A stretch of 64,000 nt of DNA from VXNE01 sp965116625 (GCA_965116625.1 OZ220717.1:1612001-1676000), one strand, 5' to 3'. Counted from the stretch's first letter, positions 25,904 to 35,715 are shown. Notes: generated from the letters alone by a model not told the origin. Numbers and translations: made by a program.

Positions 25904-28285
25904 TTAGTCGCCCACCTCTGGACAGTCTCCGGGCTCGCCCTCCTGGACCCTGATCGCCAGGTCCGCACTCTCGCCGGGTTGCAGTGACCACGCCGCCGTT
26001 TGCGCAACTATCCTGCCACCGACCCGCACGCCGAGGAGGCCGGTATTGTTCTCCCAGTAAATCTCGCATCTGGGGACCGGTCCTCCCTCATCGACGGCAT
26101 AGGCTTCGATGCTGTTCCTGCCACTCACCAGGTCTGTAGTTTCGCAGGTCCAGTCACGGGCAAGATCGGCAGTGAAGAGTACGCTTCCATTTACGCTGAC
26201 GCGCACCGTATCGCCATCTACGCATCGTTGGTCCTTGACGCATATGTCCATCGTCAGGGGACATCCCGCAGGAATGAACACATCGATCGGTCCCGGCGGT
26301 CCCACGTGGACCCGTACCGGTGCCGAACAGTTGTTCTCGGTCTTCAACTCGCCGGCGACGGCGTCGACACAGGCGCCGTAGTAGTACGTCCCCTCCGCCG
26401 AACGCGCCAGCAGGGTGATCGACTCCGCGCTCTCGGCGGAGGCGGCGAGTTCGTCCACCGGATCGGTTCCGATCGCCGTGTCCGATGTCGTGATCGTCGT
26501 GTCCGACGAAAGGTAGTAGCGCAACGTCGTCGCCTCGGCCGCGGCGATGCCGCGGTTGCGCACCGTCGCGGACAGGACAAATGCTGAATCGGGAGTCCGA
26601 ACCCCCTCGTCCACCAGCAACGACTCGACAGCCAGGTCCGGCGCGCCGACGCGGGCGTCGATCACCAGCACGTTGGAAGGCGGTGGGTTGCCTCGGGACA
26701 GGTTCGCCACTCCTTGGTCAGTCCCGTATCCCAGACCCATTGCCTGCAGCATCCCGAAAGACGTCAGGAACATCCGCCAGCGACCGGTACCGGCTCCAAG
26801 CTGCCCATCGAAACCCTCGCCGCCGGCCTCCAGTTCCGTCGCCGTCAACACCTGCGTCTGACCCGCGCCTAGTGTCAGGGAGACCTTTCCCTCGGGCGCC
26901 CCGGTGCCTGAATCGTCGATTCCGGCGATGGAGACGCGCGTTTCCGCCTCGCCGGCGTTGAACAGGAGCAGCCGGCTCTCCTGGCCTTCGTGCCCTGCCG
27001 CGTGGAAGATCGGAACATAGTGGCGCCGAAGCCCGTCCGGTTCCCGTGCCGCGGTGTCGTGGATCGGGGAAAGCGGACCACCTGCCGCGCGCACATATGC
27101 CAGCACCTCTATGTCCAGGTCGCTCGTCAGCTTGAGGCGCCAGTCACCCTCGCCCACTCCCGTGTTACCCGTGAGCCCCCTGTCCGGGTTGCCCAGTTCC
27201 AGGTCATCCGAGTCGAATCGCGCCGCCTCGTTCGCGCCGAGTGCCAGCGTCAGCGTGCCGTACGCACGGCCGGTCCAGTCGAACGCCTCGATCCGAACCT
27301 CTCCGGGCGCCCCTGAGCGATTGATCACGCGAATCAGCCCCTCCCGGCCATGCGGGTCGGATGCTGGCGGCAACAGTGGTACGCGATGCGCCGCCGCGAA
27401 CTCGCGTGCCGGCATCCCGGACAGGTTCGTGAGGCGACCGTCCGCATCCTCGACCAGGCTCATCACCATCACCGGCCCCGGTGCCTCCACGTCGAGCCGC
27501 CACAGGCCCGAGCCGCCGCCGAGGGAACCGGTCAGCCCCGGCGCATCGCCGGACTCAAGCTCTGCCGCCGTGTAGGTCCTCGACTCCCACGCGGCCAGTT
27601 CGATCGTCACCCCGGACGCCGGCGAGACGCCGAGGTCGTCCGTACCCTGTACCGTGGCCTCGACTGCGTCTCCGGAGCGGTTGATCAGCCGCAGCAAACC
27701 CGTACCTCCGATGGTGTCGCCGGACCCGAACGTGGCGAGGCGGAGACCCTCGCCGGAGCGGACCGCTGTCCCAAGCAGTTCGTCGAGAACGCCGTCGTCG
27801 CCACGCCCGTAGGCCTGTACCTCGACGTCTAGGCCGCTCGTCAGTTCCAGGTGCCAGTCGCCCTCGCCCGGTCCGGTGCTCCCGGAGAGCCCGGACTCGG
27901 CGTTGCCCGACTCCAGGTCGTCCGAGTCGATGTTTGCGGCTTGGCCGGCGCCTATCGAAAGGCTCAATCCTTCGATCCGTGTACCCGCGTCGTCAATTGC
28001 GACGATGTCGACGGTCCCGGACTGTTCCGAGTGGTTGACGATCCGGGCCAGGCCTTGGGGTCCGGTGTCAGATGCCGCTGGGAATAGCGGTACAACCTGG
28101 GTCGAGGCACTCTCCTGGGCGGCGACCGGCGCGGCAAGCGCGGATATGAGCGCCCCTATGAGCACAGCGTGCGGCCGTATGGGAAGCCTGTTCTCGGGAA
28201 CTGCCGGATCGCTTGGCAAGCTGTGTCTTCGCAAGCTGCTCTGCACTTCTCCGCCCAATAGAATGTTCCCCCGCCTTGGCAACAT
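25904..28285 (-). CDS. Secreted four-repeat protein with CARDB-like domain
   Basis: The 793-residue protein has a long basic N-terminus and a hydrophobic signal core ending PVAAQES. Four tandem units of about 110-120 residues follow. Each has VPLFPAASD- or VPLLPPASD-like starts, a RIVNHS or RVINRS strand, DSDDLE or ATELEA turns, and a GEGDWHLELTS or GTGRWRMFLTS segment. Then comes a CARDB-like adhesion module (PDLAVESLLVDEG, with VRNRG and YYGACVDAV) and a C-terminal domain with paired cysteines. The function is unknown; a surface or periplasmic beta-sandwich array is inferred. The ATG at 28285 has AGGTG eight bases upstream. It lies opposite and between miaB and phoH, as if inserted there. 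Confidence 0.68.
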   Translation of the reverse strand: MLPRRGNILLGGEVQSSLRRHSLPSDPAVPENRLPIRPHAVLIGALISALAAPVAAQESASTQVVPLFPAASDTGPQGLARIVNHSEQSGTVDIVAIDDAGTRIEGLSLSIGAGQAANIDSDDLESGNAESGLSGSTGPGEGDWHLELTSGLDVEVQAYGRGDDGVLDELLGTAVRSGEGLRLATFGSGDTIGGTGLLRLINRSGDAVEATVQGTDDLGVSPASGVTIELAAWESRTYTAAELESGDAPGLTGSLGGGSGLWRLDVEAPGPVMVMSLVEDADGRLTNLSGMPAREFAAAHRVPLLPPASDPHGREGLIRVINRSGAPGEVRIEAFDWTGRAYGTLTLALGANEAARFDSDDLELGNPDRGLTGNTGVGEGDWRLKLTSDLDIEVLAYVRAAGGPLSPIHDTAAREPDGLRRHYVPIFHAAGHEGQESRLLLFNAGEAETRVSIAGIDDSGTGAPEGKVSLTLGAGQTQVLTATELEAGGEGFDGQLGAGTGRWRMFLTSFGMLQAMGLGYGTDQGVANLSRGNPPPSNVLVIDARVGAPDLAVESLLVDEGVRTPDSAFVLSATVRNRGIAAAEATTLRYYLSSDTTITTSDTAIGTDPVDELAASAESAESITLLARSAEGTYYYGACVDAVAGELKTENNCSAPVRVHVGPPGPIDVFIPAGCPLTMDICVKDQRCVDGDTVRVSVNGSVLFTADLARDWTCETTDLVSGRNSIEAYAVDEGGPVPRCEIYWENNTGLLGVRVGGRIVAQTAAWSLQPGESADLAIRVQEGEPGDCPEVGD

Positions 28286-28512
28286 GCATGTCACCTCGAC
28301 GCAGATGTTACGGCTTTGGCGTACAGATTCCACGCGCGAGGGCCAACCTGGAGGTCGATTCCGGTGGAGGTGGGTTCGAGAGCGATGCCGGCGGCCCGTT
28401 TCCGGGCACGCCGGTATCCGCATCGGTGCAGGTGGCGTTGCGTTTCTCCTGCGCGTTGACACGGTGATGCGGGCCGATATGCTACGGGCCGGGGCACGGA
28501 CACAAGGCAACT

Positions 28513-29544
28513 TTGAGCGACGACCCATCGCCCGTGGTAGCACTCACCACGCACGTCAACCTGGAACCCAACGACACGCGCCGGTTGGCGGCGTTGTGCG
28601 GTCCGTTGGACCAGAACCTGAAGCAACTGGAACTGAGGCTCGGGATTCGGATCAAGAATCGCGGCAACCAGTTCCAGATCAGTGGCCCCAGGATGCGTGT
28701 TCGCGCCGCCCGCGCATTGCTTTCGGAACTCTACCTCGAAACGAAAGGGTCGGACGTGATCGCGCCGGACACCGTGCATCTCTACCTGCAGGAGTCCGGT
28801 GTCGAGGACCTGCTGGCGGAAGGCGAAGCCGTCGAGCATCGCCCACTCATCCGTACCCGGCGCAACACCATCAAGCCCCGGGGCGGCAACCAGCAGAACT
28901 ACGTCGAGTTGATCCGGTCGTGCGACGTGAACTTCGGGGTCGGGCCGGCGGGCACCGGCAAGACCTATCTCGCTGTCGCCTGCGCCGTGGAGGCGCTGGA
29001 GAACCAGGAGGTGCGCCGCATCGTGCTGGTGAGACCGGCGGTGGAAGCGGGCGAGAAACTCGGGTTTCTCCCGGGAGACCTGGCACAGAAAATCGATCCG
29101 TACCTGCGGCCGCTCTACGACGCGCTCTACGAGATGCTCGGCATGGACCGCGTCGACAGGTACATCGAGCGCAATGTCATCGAAGTCGCCCCGCTTGCCT
29201 ACATGCGGGGACGCACGCTCAACAATGCCTTCATCATCCTTGACGAAAGCCAGAACACGACCATCGAGCAGATGAAGATGTTCCTGACCCGAATCGGTTT
29301 TGGCTCCACCGCGGTCATCACCGGAGACATCACGCAGATCGACCTCGCGGGAGAGCGTTCCGGCCTGGTGCACGTGCTGAACGTCCTGAAGGAGGTGGAG
29401 GGCCTGGCCTTCACTCACTTCGGTTCGAAGGATGTCGTCCGCCATCCGGTCGTGCAGCGTATCGTCGAAGCGTACGCCCGGGACGACGCGAGAAAGCGCG
29501 GCGGGCAGGACGGCGGACAGGACAAGCGGGGCGGGGCGGCGTGA
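28513..29544 (+). CDS. ybeZ: PhoH-like ATPase YbeZ
   Basis: The 343-residue ATPase has a KH-like N-terminal region (about 15-80), Walker A GPAGTGKT (144-151), RRIVLVRPAVEAGEKLGFLPG and Walker B FIILDESQN. It works with YbeY in rRNA processing and ribosome quality control; the exact reaction is unsettled. The start is a TTG at 28513 with AAGG just upstream. The stop overlaps the ybeY start as GTGA. It is divergent from the four-repeat secreted protein, with 227 bp between the starts. Confidence 0.93.
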   Translation: MSDDPSPVVALTTHVNLEPNDTRRLAALCGPLDQNLKQLELRLGIRIKNRGNQFQISGPRMRVRAARALLSELYLETKGSDVIAPDTVHLYLQESGVEDLLAEGEAVEHRPLIRTRRNTIKPRGGNQQNYVELIRSCDVNFGVGPAGTGKTYLAVACAVEALENQEVRRIVLVRPAVEAGEKLGFLPGDLAQKIDPYLRPLYDALYEMLGMDRVDRYIERNVIEVAPLAYMRGRTLNNAFIILDESQNTTIEQMKMFLTRIGFGSTAVITGDITQIDLAGERSGLVHVLNVLKEVEGLAFTHFGSKDVVRHPVVQRIVEAYARDDARKRGGQDGGQDKRGGAA

Positions 29545-30011
29545 ATGCCGCCACAACGCGTGACGCTCCGGGGCTGCCCCGGATCGATGTGCAGGTCGCG
29601 GCGACGCCGGCGCCTCCCCGCAACGCGTTGATGGCCTGGGCCAGGGCCGCCCTGGCGGACGACGGACGCAGGCTCTGTATTCGCGTGGTCGATGAGAACG
29701 AGGCACGGGAACTGAGCGGGCGTTTTCGCGACCGTGATGAGCCGACCAACGTGCTTTCGTTCCCGGCGCAATTGCCCGACGTCCTGGGGGATGTCGCCGT
29801 GTGCGCGGCCGTGGTTGCGCGCGAGGCGAAGGCGCAGCGAAAGTCCCTGGATGCGCACTTCGCGCACATGGTCGTCCACGGCGTCCTGCATCTCAAGGGG
29901 ATGGACCACGGTACCGAGGCGCAGGCGCAGGAGATGGAGGCGGCCGAAACCGAGATCCTGGGTGCCTTTGGCTTTGGCGACCCTTACCGCGCTCTGGTTG
30001 ACGCATGCTGA
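29541..30011 (+). CDS. ybeY: Endoribonuclease YbeY
   Basis: The 156-residue protein is the zinc-dependent rRNA maturation endoribonuclease. The metal motif H113-x3-H117-x5-H123 is seen in HMVVHGVLHLKGMDH, and NVLSFP upstream is characteristic. The GTG at 29541 overlaps the ybeZ stop by four bases, so translation is coupled. In most gammaproteobacteria corC (ybeX) follows directly; here there is a 139-bp gap containing a family B repeat remnant, and then lnt. Confidence 0.95.
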   Translation: MNAATTRDAPGLPRIDVQVAATPAPPRNALMAWARAALADDGRRLCIRVVDENEARELSGRFRDRDEPTNVLSFPAQLPDVLGDVAVCAAVVAREAKAQRKSLDAHFAHMVVHGVLHLKGMDHGTEAQAQEMEAAETEILGAFGFGDPYRALVDAC

Positions 30012-30041
30012 ACAACTTCTACAAGAGTACGCCTCCGGCCA

Positions 30042-30071
30042 CGAAGGGAATGCCCCCGGCTGAAGGCTCCA
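30042..30071 (-). repeat. Family B REP-like remnant
   Basis: The reverse complement reads GGAGCCTTCAGCCGGGGGC and continues into GAAGGGAA-type sequence, matching family B. It sits where corC is expected, between ybeY and lnt. Confidence 0.5.
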
Positions 30072-30150
30072 GGCCGGAACAGAGCGCAGCCTGACGACCT
30101 CGACGGACCAGAAGAAACGCGAGAGCGGCGGCGGATTCCGGCTCGGGACG

Positions 30151-31665
30151 ATGATAGACGGATTCCGTACCCCTCACGCCACCCGTCGGACCGCCCGTTG
30201 TACCCGTCCCATCGCAGCCCTGGCGGCGGGTGCCCTGCTGCCCTTCGGCCTCGCCCCCTACGACCTCTGGCCGCTCACGCTGGCTTCCGCGGCCGGGCTG
30301 TATTGGGTGCTGACCCGCGAGGGCGCCCGGCCATTGCTCGATGGCTGGCTGTTCGGAGTCGGAAAATACGGGCTGGGCGCTTCCTGGATCTATGTGAGCA
30401 TAAACGTATACGGCGACGCGGCGCCGCCGTTGGCGGGGTTCCTGGTTGCCGTGTTCGTCGCAGGCATGGCGCTGTTCCACGCTGCCGCGGCATGGCTCTT
30501 CGTGCGCCTGTGTCCGCCGAATGCGACCGTCGGCGCGGCCTGGTTCGCAACGGTCTGGGTGCTGCTGGAATGGCTCCTTACCTGGTTCCTTACTGGGTTC
30601 CCCTGGCTGTTCGCCGGCTATGCGATGCTCGACACGCCGCTCGAGGCGCTGGCCCCCGTGGGCGGGGTGCTGCTGGTGAGTTTTGCGGCGGTGCTTACCG
30701 CGGCGTGCCTGGTCTCGTGGCGAAACTGGATATCCTGGACCGTAGCCGCGGTACCGTGGATCGCCGCCTGGCTCCTGGCTGGCGCCGCCTGGACCGAGCC
30801 AGGCCAGGCACACCGGGTCGCGCTTGTGCAGGGCGACATTCCCCAGGACATCAAGTGGCAGGCCGATGCGGGAATGACCTTCGAGCGCTATGCGTCGTTG
30901 TCAGCGCCGTTCTGGGATCGCGATCTCGTTGTCTGGTCGGAGGCCGTCCTCTACACGGGCACCGCGGGCGCCCGGGAGTTTCTTTCCGCGATGTCGTCGC
31001 GCGCCGAAGGCGCTCTTCTGCTTGGTGTCGCGACGCGGGAGGAGGAGTCCGGGAGTGCGACGTACTACAACGCGGCGATTTCCACCGGTGCGGGAAGCGG
31101 CCTTTACAGGAAGCAGCGCCTGGTGCCGTTTGGAGACTACGTGCCGTTCCAGGGCGTACTGCGTGGCCTGATCGGGTTTTTCGACCTGCCCATGTCGTCC
31201 CTGAGCCCGGGCGAGTCGGGGCAGCCACCGCTGCGCGGCGCGAGCGGCATCGCGCTGGGCATGGCGATCTGCTACGAGATCGCCTATCCGGAGTTGGTGC
31301 GGGAACAGGCAGGGAAGGCGGATGCACTGGTCACGATAAGCAACGACACCTGGTTCGGAAAATCCATCGGGCCCCTGCAGCACATGCAGATCGCCCGCAT
31401 GCGGGCGCTGGAGAACGGCCGTTACGTGCTGCGGGCGACAAACAACGGGGTTACCGCCATCGTCGACGGGAAGGGGCGGGTCACGGCTGCACTGCCGCAG
31501 TTCGAGCCGGGAGTGTTGGCCGGCGAGTTCCACCGGATGCGCGGGACAACGCCATTCGCCCGGTTCGGATCCATGCTGGTCGTCGCACCGTTGGTCCTGT
31601 TTCTCGCCGCCGTGGTTGGTGGTAGGGTTGCGGCCCGATTTTCGAGTACCGGCAACGCACCGTGA
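30151..31665 (+). CDS. lnt: Apolipoprotein N-acyltransferase
   Basis: The 504-residue inner-membrane enzyme adds the third acyl chain to lipoproteins. Several N-terminal transmembrane helices (about 20-215) precede a nitrilase-like periplasmic domain. The catalytic triad is E264 (VVWSEAVLY), K321 (YRKQRLVPFGDYVPF) and C374 (AICYEIAYP). The usual WPEA(A/S) around the glutamate reads WSEAVLY, a mild deviation. ATG 30151 fits the family start. The stop overlaps the leuS GTG by GTGA. It is needed for lipoprotein maturation and Lol export, and fits with lptE downstream. Confidence 0.93.
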   Translation: MIDGFRTPHATRRTARCTRPIAALAAGALLPFGLAPYDLWPLTLASAAGLYWVLTREGARPLLDGWLFGVGKYGLGASWIYVSINVYGDAAPPLAGFLVAVFVAGMALFHAAAAWLFVRLCPPNATVGAAWFATVWVLLEWLLTWFLTGFPWLFAGYAMLDTPLEALAPVGGVLLVSFAAVLTAACLVSWRNWISWTVAAVPWIAAWLLAGAAWTEPGQAHRVALVQGDIPQDIKWQADAGMTFERYASLSAPFWDRDLVVWSEAVLYTGTAGAREFLSAMSSRAEGALLLGVATREEESGSATYYNAAISTGAGSGLYRKQRLVPFGDYVPFQGVLRGLIGFFDLPMSSLSPGESGQPPLRGASGIALGMAICYEIAYPELVREQAGKADALVTISNDTWFGKSIGPLQHMQIARMRALENGRYVLRATNNGVTAIVDGKGRVTAALPQFEPGVLAGEFHRMRGTTPFARFGSMLVVAPLVLFLAAVVGGRVAARFSSTGNAP

Positions 31666-34100
31666 CCGTCGAGAGAGACCGCTACGACCACCGCGCGGTC
31701 GAGCGCAAGTGGCAGGATGAATGGGAGCGGCGTGGCGTGAATCTCTTCACCGAGGAGGATCTGCGCAGCGCCAGCGATCCCTACTACAACCTGATGATGT
31801 TTCCCTATCCGTCGGCGGATGGGCTGCACATCGGCAACATCTTTGCGTACACCGGCGCGGACGTGAACGGCCGCTACTGGCGGCTGCGCGGCAAGAACGT
31901 GTTCGAACCGATCGGGTTCGACGCGTTCGGCATCCATTCGGAGAACTACGCGCTCAAGGTCGGGGCCAATCCGAACGATCTCATTCCACAGAACGTCGCC
32001 AACTTCACCCGGGTCCTGCGGCAATTCGGGGGCATGTACGACTGGAACCACGAGGTAAACACCACCCGCGCCGACTACTACAGGTGGACGCAGTGGGTTT
32101 TCCTGAAACTCTTCCACGGCGGCCTGGTGGAACGTCGCGAGGCGCCGGCGAACTGGTGCCCGTCATGCAAGACCGTGCTCGCCAATGAGCAGGTGATCCA
32201 GGGACTGTGCGAGCGTTGCGACTCGGCGGTGGAGCAGCGCTCCCTGCCGCAGTGGTTCTTCAGGATCACGCGCTATGCCGAGCGGTTGCTCGACAACATC
32301 GAGGGCCTCGACTGGTCGGAAGTCACCAAGAAGGCGCAGACCAACTGGATCGGTCGCAGCGAGGGCGCGCGGATCGACTTCCCGGTGGCGGACCACGACG
32401 CGAAAATCAGCGCCTTCACCACGCGTCCCGACACGCTCTTCGGTGCGACGTACATGGTGTTGGCGCCGGAGCATCCCCTGGTGGATTCGCTGACAACGAG
32501 CGACAGGTGGGCGGACGTCGAGGAGTACCGGGCCCAGGTCACGGCCCGCGACCTGGTCGAGCGGCAGAAGGTCGAGAAGGAAAAGACCGGCGTCTTCCTC
32601 GGCAGCTACGCGATCAACCCCGCGACGGATACGCGCATCCCGATCTGGATCGCGGACTACGTGCTCATGGAATACGGAGCGGGCGCGATCATGGCCGTGC
32701 CCGGACACGATACACGCGATTTCGAGTTCGCCGAGACTTTCGACCTGCCCATCGTGCGCGTGATCGCGCCCGCCGAAGCAGACGCTTCGAGTCCGCTGGC
32801 CGAGGCCTACGTCGGCGACGGGGTAATGGTCAACTCCGGCCGTTTCGATGGCTTGTCGGTGGCAGAGGGAAAACGGGCCGTCGTGGACTGGCTCGCGGGC
32901 GAGAAGGATGCGGCGCGCCCGCACGTGAACTATCGCCTGCACGACTGGTGCGTCTCGCGCCAGCGATACTGGGGTCCGCCAATCCCCATCATCCACTGCG
33001 AGGCGTGCGGCGCGGTGCCGGTGCCGGAATCGGACCTGCCGGTGGAGTTGCCGTATCTCAAGGACTTCAGGCCGGACGATTCGGGTGTCAGCCCGCTGCG
33101 CCGGGCAACGGATTTCTACGAGACCACGTGCCCGAACTGCGGATCGAAGGCACATCGCGACACCGACGTCACCGACAACTTCCTCTGCAGCGGCTGGTAC
33201 TTCCTGCGCTATCCAAGTGCCGATCGGGACGACCTTGCGGTGGATCCGGAACTGACCCGCAAGTGGCTGCCGGTGGACAGCTACATCGGTGGCAACGAGC
33301 ACGCCGTGCTGCATCTCATGTACGCCCGGTTCCTCACCATGGCCCTGAACGACGTGGGCGTGCTCGACTTCGACGAACCGTTCACCCGTTTCCGGGCCCA
33401 CGGCCTGGTCCTGAGCGAAGGACGCAAGATGTCGAAGAGCCGCGGGGCCGTGGTGTTGCCGAACGACATCATCGACCGTTACGGCGCAGACACCATGCGC
33501 CTCTACCTGCTGTTCCTCGGTCCCTACGAACAGGGCGGCGACTGGCAGTCGAAAGGCCTGCAGGGACCGCGCGGCTTCCTCAACCGGCTGTGGCAAAGCG
33601 TGCTGGCGAGCGAGGATGGCCCGCCTGACAGCGAGGTCGAGCGGGAACTGCACAGGACCATCAAGCAGGTCACGGAACAGACGCCTGCGCTTCAGTTCAA
33701 TACGGCCATCGCCGCGATGATGGGGTACCTGAATACGGTGAGAGCGGGGGGGCGGACGCCAGCAAGAAGCGAGCTGGAACCGTTGCTGCTGCTGCTCGCG
33801 CCGTATGCGCCGCACATCGCGGAAGAGCTTTATGCACGCATGGGTCATGCGGGCGGGATCTTCGGTAACGCGGTATGGCCGGATTACGACCCGCGCAAGC
33901 TCGTCGGGGAGACACTGGAGATTCCCGTGCAGGTCAATGGAAGACTGCGCGGAGTCATTGAAATGCCGCGGGACGCTTCCGAGGACGACGTGCTCAAGGC
34001 GGCGAGGGAGAACGAAAACGTGGCTCGGCACCTGGCGGCCGCAACCGTGCGCAAGGCGGTATTCGTTCCTGGCAAGCTGCTGAACCTGGTCGTGGGGTGA
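31662..34100 (+). CDS. leuS: Leucine--tRNA ligase
   Basis: The 812-residue class I synthetase charges tRNA-Leu. The HIGH motif reads HIGN (56-59) and KMSKS is at 589-593. An editing domain is present between them (TTRPDTLFGATY, with VPGHDTRDFEFA). FDAFGIHSENYAL and EKEKTGVFLGSYAINPAT support leucine specificity. It is somewhat shorter than the roughly 860-residue E. coli enzyme. HIGN in place of HIGH and the LHIGNIFAYTG context suggest a lineage different from the usual proteobacterial enzyme. The GTG start is coupled to lnt and the stop to lptE. Confidence 0.93.
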   Translation: MTVERDRYDHRAVERKWQDEWERRGVNLFTEEDLRSASDPYYNLMMFPYPSADGLHIGNIFAYTGADVNGRYWRLRGKNVFEPIGFDAFGIHSENYALKVGANPNDLIPQNVANFTRVLRQFGGMYDWNHEVNTTRADYYRWTQWVFLKLFHGGLVERREAPANWCPSCKTVLANEQVIQGLCERCDSAVEQRSLPQWFFRITRYAERLLDNIEGLDWSEVTKKAQTNWIGRSEGARIDFPVADHDAKISAFTTRPDTLFGATYMVLAPEHPLVDSLTTSDRWADVEEYRAQVTARDLVERQKVEKEKTGVFLGSYAINPATDTRIPIWIADYVLMEYGAGAIMAVPGHDTRDFEFAETFDLPIVRVIAPAEADASSPLAEAYVGDGVMVNSGRFDGLSVAEGKRAVVDWLAGEKDAARPHVNYRLHDWCVSRQRYWGPPIPIIHCEACGAVPVPESDLPVELPYLKDFRPDDSGVSPLRRATDFYETTCPNCGSKAHRDTDVTDNFLCSGWYFLRYPSADRDDLAVDPELTRKWLPVDSYIGGNEHAVLHLMYARFLTMALNDVGVLDFDEPFTRFRAHGLVLSEGRKMSKSRGAVVLPNDIIDRYGADTMRLYLLFLGPYEQGGDWQSKGLQGPRGFLNRLWQSVLASEDGPPDSEVERELHRTIKQVTEQTPALQFNTAIAAMMGYLNTVRAGGRTPARSELEPLLLLLAPYAPHIAEELYARMGHAGGIFGNAVWPDYDPRKLVGETLEIPVQVNGRLRGVIEMPRDASEDDVLKAARENENVARHLAAATVRKAVFVPGKLLNLVVG

Positions 34101-34645
34101 CGCCGTTGGCGCGGTCCGAACTGGGTCAGGAAGCGGTGCAAGAGACGCATCGGCTCGGCTGGGGGGTCCTGCTGACGGTCGCGCTTCTGGCCGCGGGATG
34201 CGGTTTCCAGTTGCGTTCCTGGGACCTTACGTCCGCGTTCCAGAGCGCGCACATTGCCGCCGACACCAGCGTCACCATCGATGCCGGGCTGCGCCGGGCG
34301 CTCGAACAGGCTGGCCTCGCGCTCACGGTTGACCGGTCCGATGCCGGCACGGTCATCCGGTTGTCCGACCAGCGGGAACTGCGACGGGGCGTTTCCACGA
34401 CCCGGGGCGCCAGGACGGCGGAATACGAAATGTCCCTGAGCCTCGTGTTCGCCGCACAGGACGGCGGGGGCAATGAACTGGTGAGCGAGCGCAGGATCAG
34501 CGCCGATCGGACCTTTCGCCTCGATCAGAACAACCCGGCTTCGACGCGCGAGGAACAGGCGATCATTGCGCTGGAACTCGAGAACGAACTGGTGCAGCAG
34601 ATCATGCTCACCCTGAGTGCGGTATCGCGTGCAGATAAGACCTAG
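34097..34645 (+). CDS. lptE: LPS-assembly lipoprotein LptE
   Basis: The 182-residue protein has a signal peptide with a lipobox LAAGC (C35), so the mature protein is an outer-membrane lipoprotein. CGFQLR directly after the cysteine and the position between leuS and holA identify LptE, which plugs LptD and helps place lipopolysaccharide in the outer membrane. The GTG at 34097 overlaps leuS by four bases and adds an unusually long hydrophilic n-region; the true start could lie slightly downstream. It shows that the organism builds an LPS outer membrane. Confidence 0.88.
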   Translation: MTPLARSELGQEAVQETHRLGWGVLLTVALLAAGCGFQLRSWDLTSAFQSAHIAADTSVTIDAGLRRALEQAGLALTVDRSDAGTVIRLSDQRELRRGVSTTRGARTAEYEMSLSLVFAAQDGGGNELVSERRISADRTFRLDQNNPASTREEQAIIALELENELVQQIMLTLSAVSRADKT

Positions 34646-35654
34646 GGATCTCGGGCGGAACCTGGCGGGCAACCTGATGCCCGTCTACCTGGTTTCCGGC
34701 GACGAGACGCTGCTGGTGGAGGAAGCCTGCGCGGCCATCGTGGACGCGGCGACGGCACACGGGTTCACCGAGCGGAAGGTGATCGACGAAGGCGCATCGA
34801 CGGACTGGGAGGCGGTACTGGCGGAAACCGCCAACCAGTCGCTATTCGCCGAACGTCGCGTGCTTGACCTTCGCATCCCGCCCAGGGGCTTCGACCGGAA
34901 AGCTTCGGATGCGCTGCGCCGTTACCTGGCAAGCCCGTTCGACGACGTGCTGCTGCTCATCCGGACCGGGAGACTTCAAGCGCGCCAGAGATCGGCCGCC
35001 TGGTTCAAGGCCATCGATGGTGCCGGTGCGGTGCTGCTCGTCTGGCCGCTTGCCGCACGGGAGTTGCCGGGCTGGCTCGGGAGCCGTTGCCGTGCAGCGA
35101 ACATCGAGTTGACCCGAGACGCTATCGTGCTGCTGGCGGACCGGGTGGAGGGGAACCTGCTCGCCGCCGCCCAGGAAATAGAGAAGCTGAAGCTCGCCGG
35201 CGTCAAGTCGCCGGTTGATGCCGAGACGTTGCGCGCCGCGGTGAACGACGCGTCGCACTTCAATACGTTTGAACTGATCGATGCCGCCTTCGACGGCAAG
35301 CCTGCGCGCGTGCGGAAAATGGTGCGCGTGCTGCGCCAGGAAGGCACGCCGGTATTCATGGTTCTCGGGGCCGTCAGTGCCCAGCTCCGCAATGCGCTGC
35401 GTCACGCCACGGGCGTGCGCGTCTACGTGCCGAGGCAACGCCTCCGCTCGCTGAATGGTCTTCGCGACCGTCTCGGCATCGCTGGCCTGGAACACGCGCT
35501 GTCCGAGTGCGCGCTGCTCGACATGCAGGCCAAGGGAGCGCTGCGCGGTGACGCCTGGCAGTCGCTCGAACGCATCCTGGTGAGATTGGCGGGCGGACGC
35601 GCGAGTACGTTGGCGGAGGAAGCGCGGCACCTGCGTTATCCGGCACGAATATAG
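34629..35654 (+). CDS. holA: DNA polymerase III subunit delta
   Basis: The 341-residue protein is the clamp-loader delta subunit that opens the beta clamp. PVYLVSGDETLLVEEA near the N-terminus, LVWPLAARELPGWL and the C-terminal bundle (DAWQSLERILVRLA) are typical. The GTG at 34629 gives the expected VQIRPRDL start; a GTG at 34617 would add four residues. It overlaps lptE by 17 bases. nadD, which often follows holA, is absent; a toxin-antitoxin pair comes next. Confidence 0.9.
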   Translation: MQIRPRDLGRNLAGNLMPVYLVSGDETLLVEEACAAIVDAATAHGFTERKVIDEGASTDWEAVLAETANQSLFAERRVLDLRIPPRGFDRKASDALRRYLASPFDDVLLLIRTGRLQARQRSAAWFKAIDGAGAVLLVWPLAARELPGWLGSRCRAANIELTRDAIVLLADRVEGNLLAAAQEIEKLKLAGVKSPVDAETLRAAVNDASHFNTFELIDAAFDGKPARVRKMVRVLRQEGTPVFMVLGAVSAQLRNALRHATGVRVYVPRQRLRSLNGLRDRLGIAGLEHALSECALLDMQAKGALRGDAWQSLERILVRLAGGRASTLAEEARHLRYPARI

Positions 35655-35656
35655 CA

Positions 35657-35698
35657 TTGTTACACGAGGCCATTTGGTACAATGTTTCCTTGTAACAA
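35657..35698 (+). promoter_or_regulatory. Promoter and 8-bp inverted-repeat operator of PIN TA pair
   Basis: TTGTTACA (35657-35664) and TGTAACAA (35691-35698) are perfect inverted repeats flanking a -10 like TACAAT (35678-35683). The left arm overlaps the -35 position and the right arm the expected start of transcription, an arrangement suited to repression by the RHH antitoxin encoded next. Confidence 0.55.
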
Positions 35699-35715
35699 GG
35701 TTCTGGAGCCGAATC

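Noticed and set aside
32163..34031. 622-codon open frame on the minus strand
   Set aside because: It is antisense to leuS and lacks any recognisable motif.
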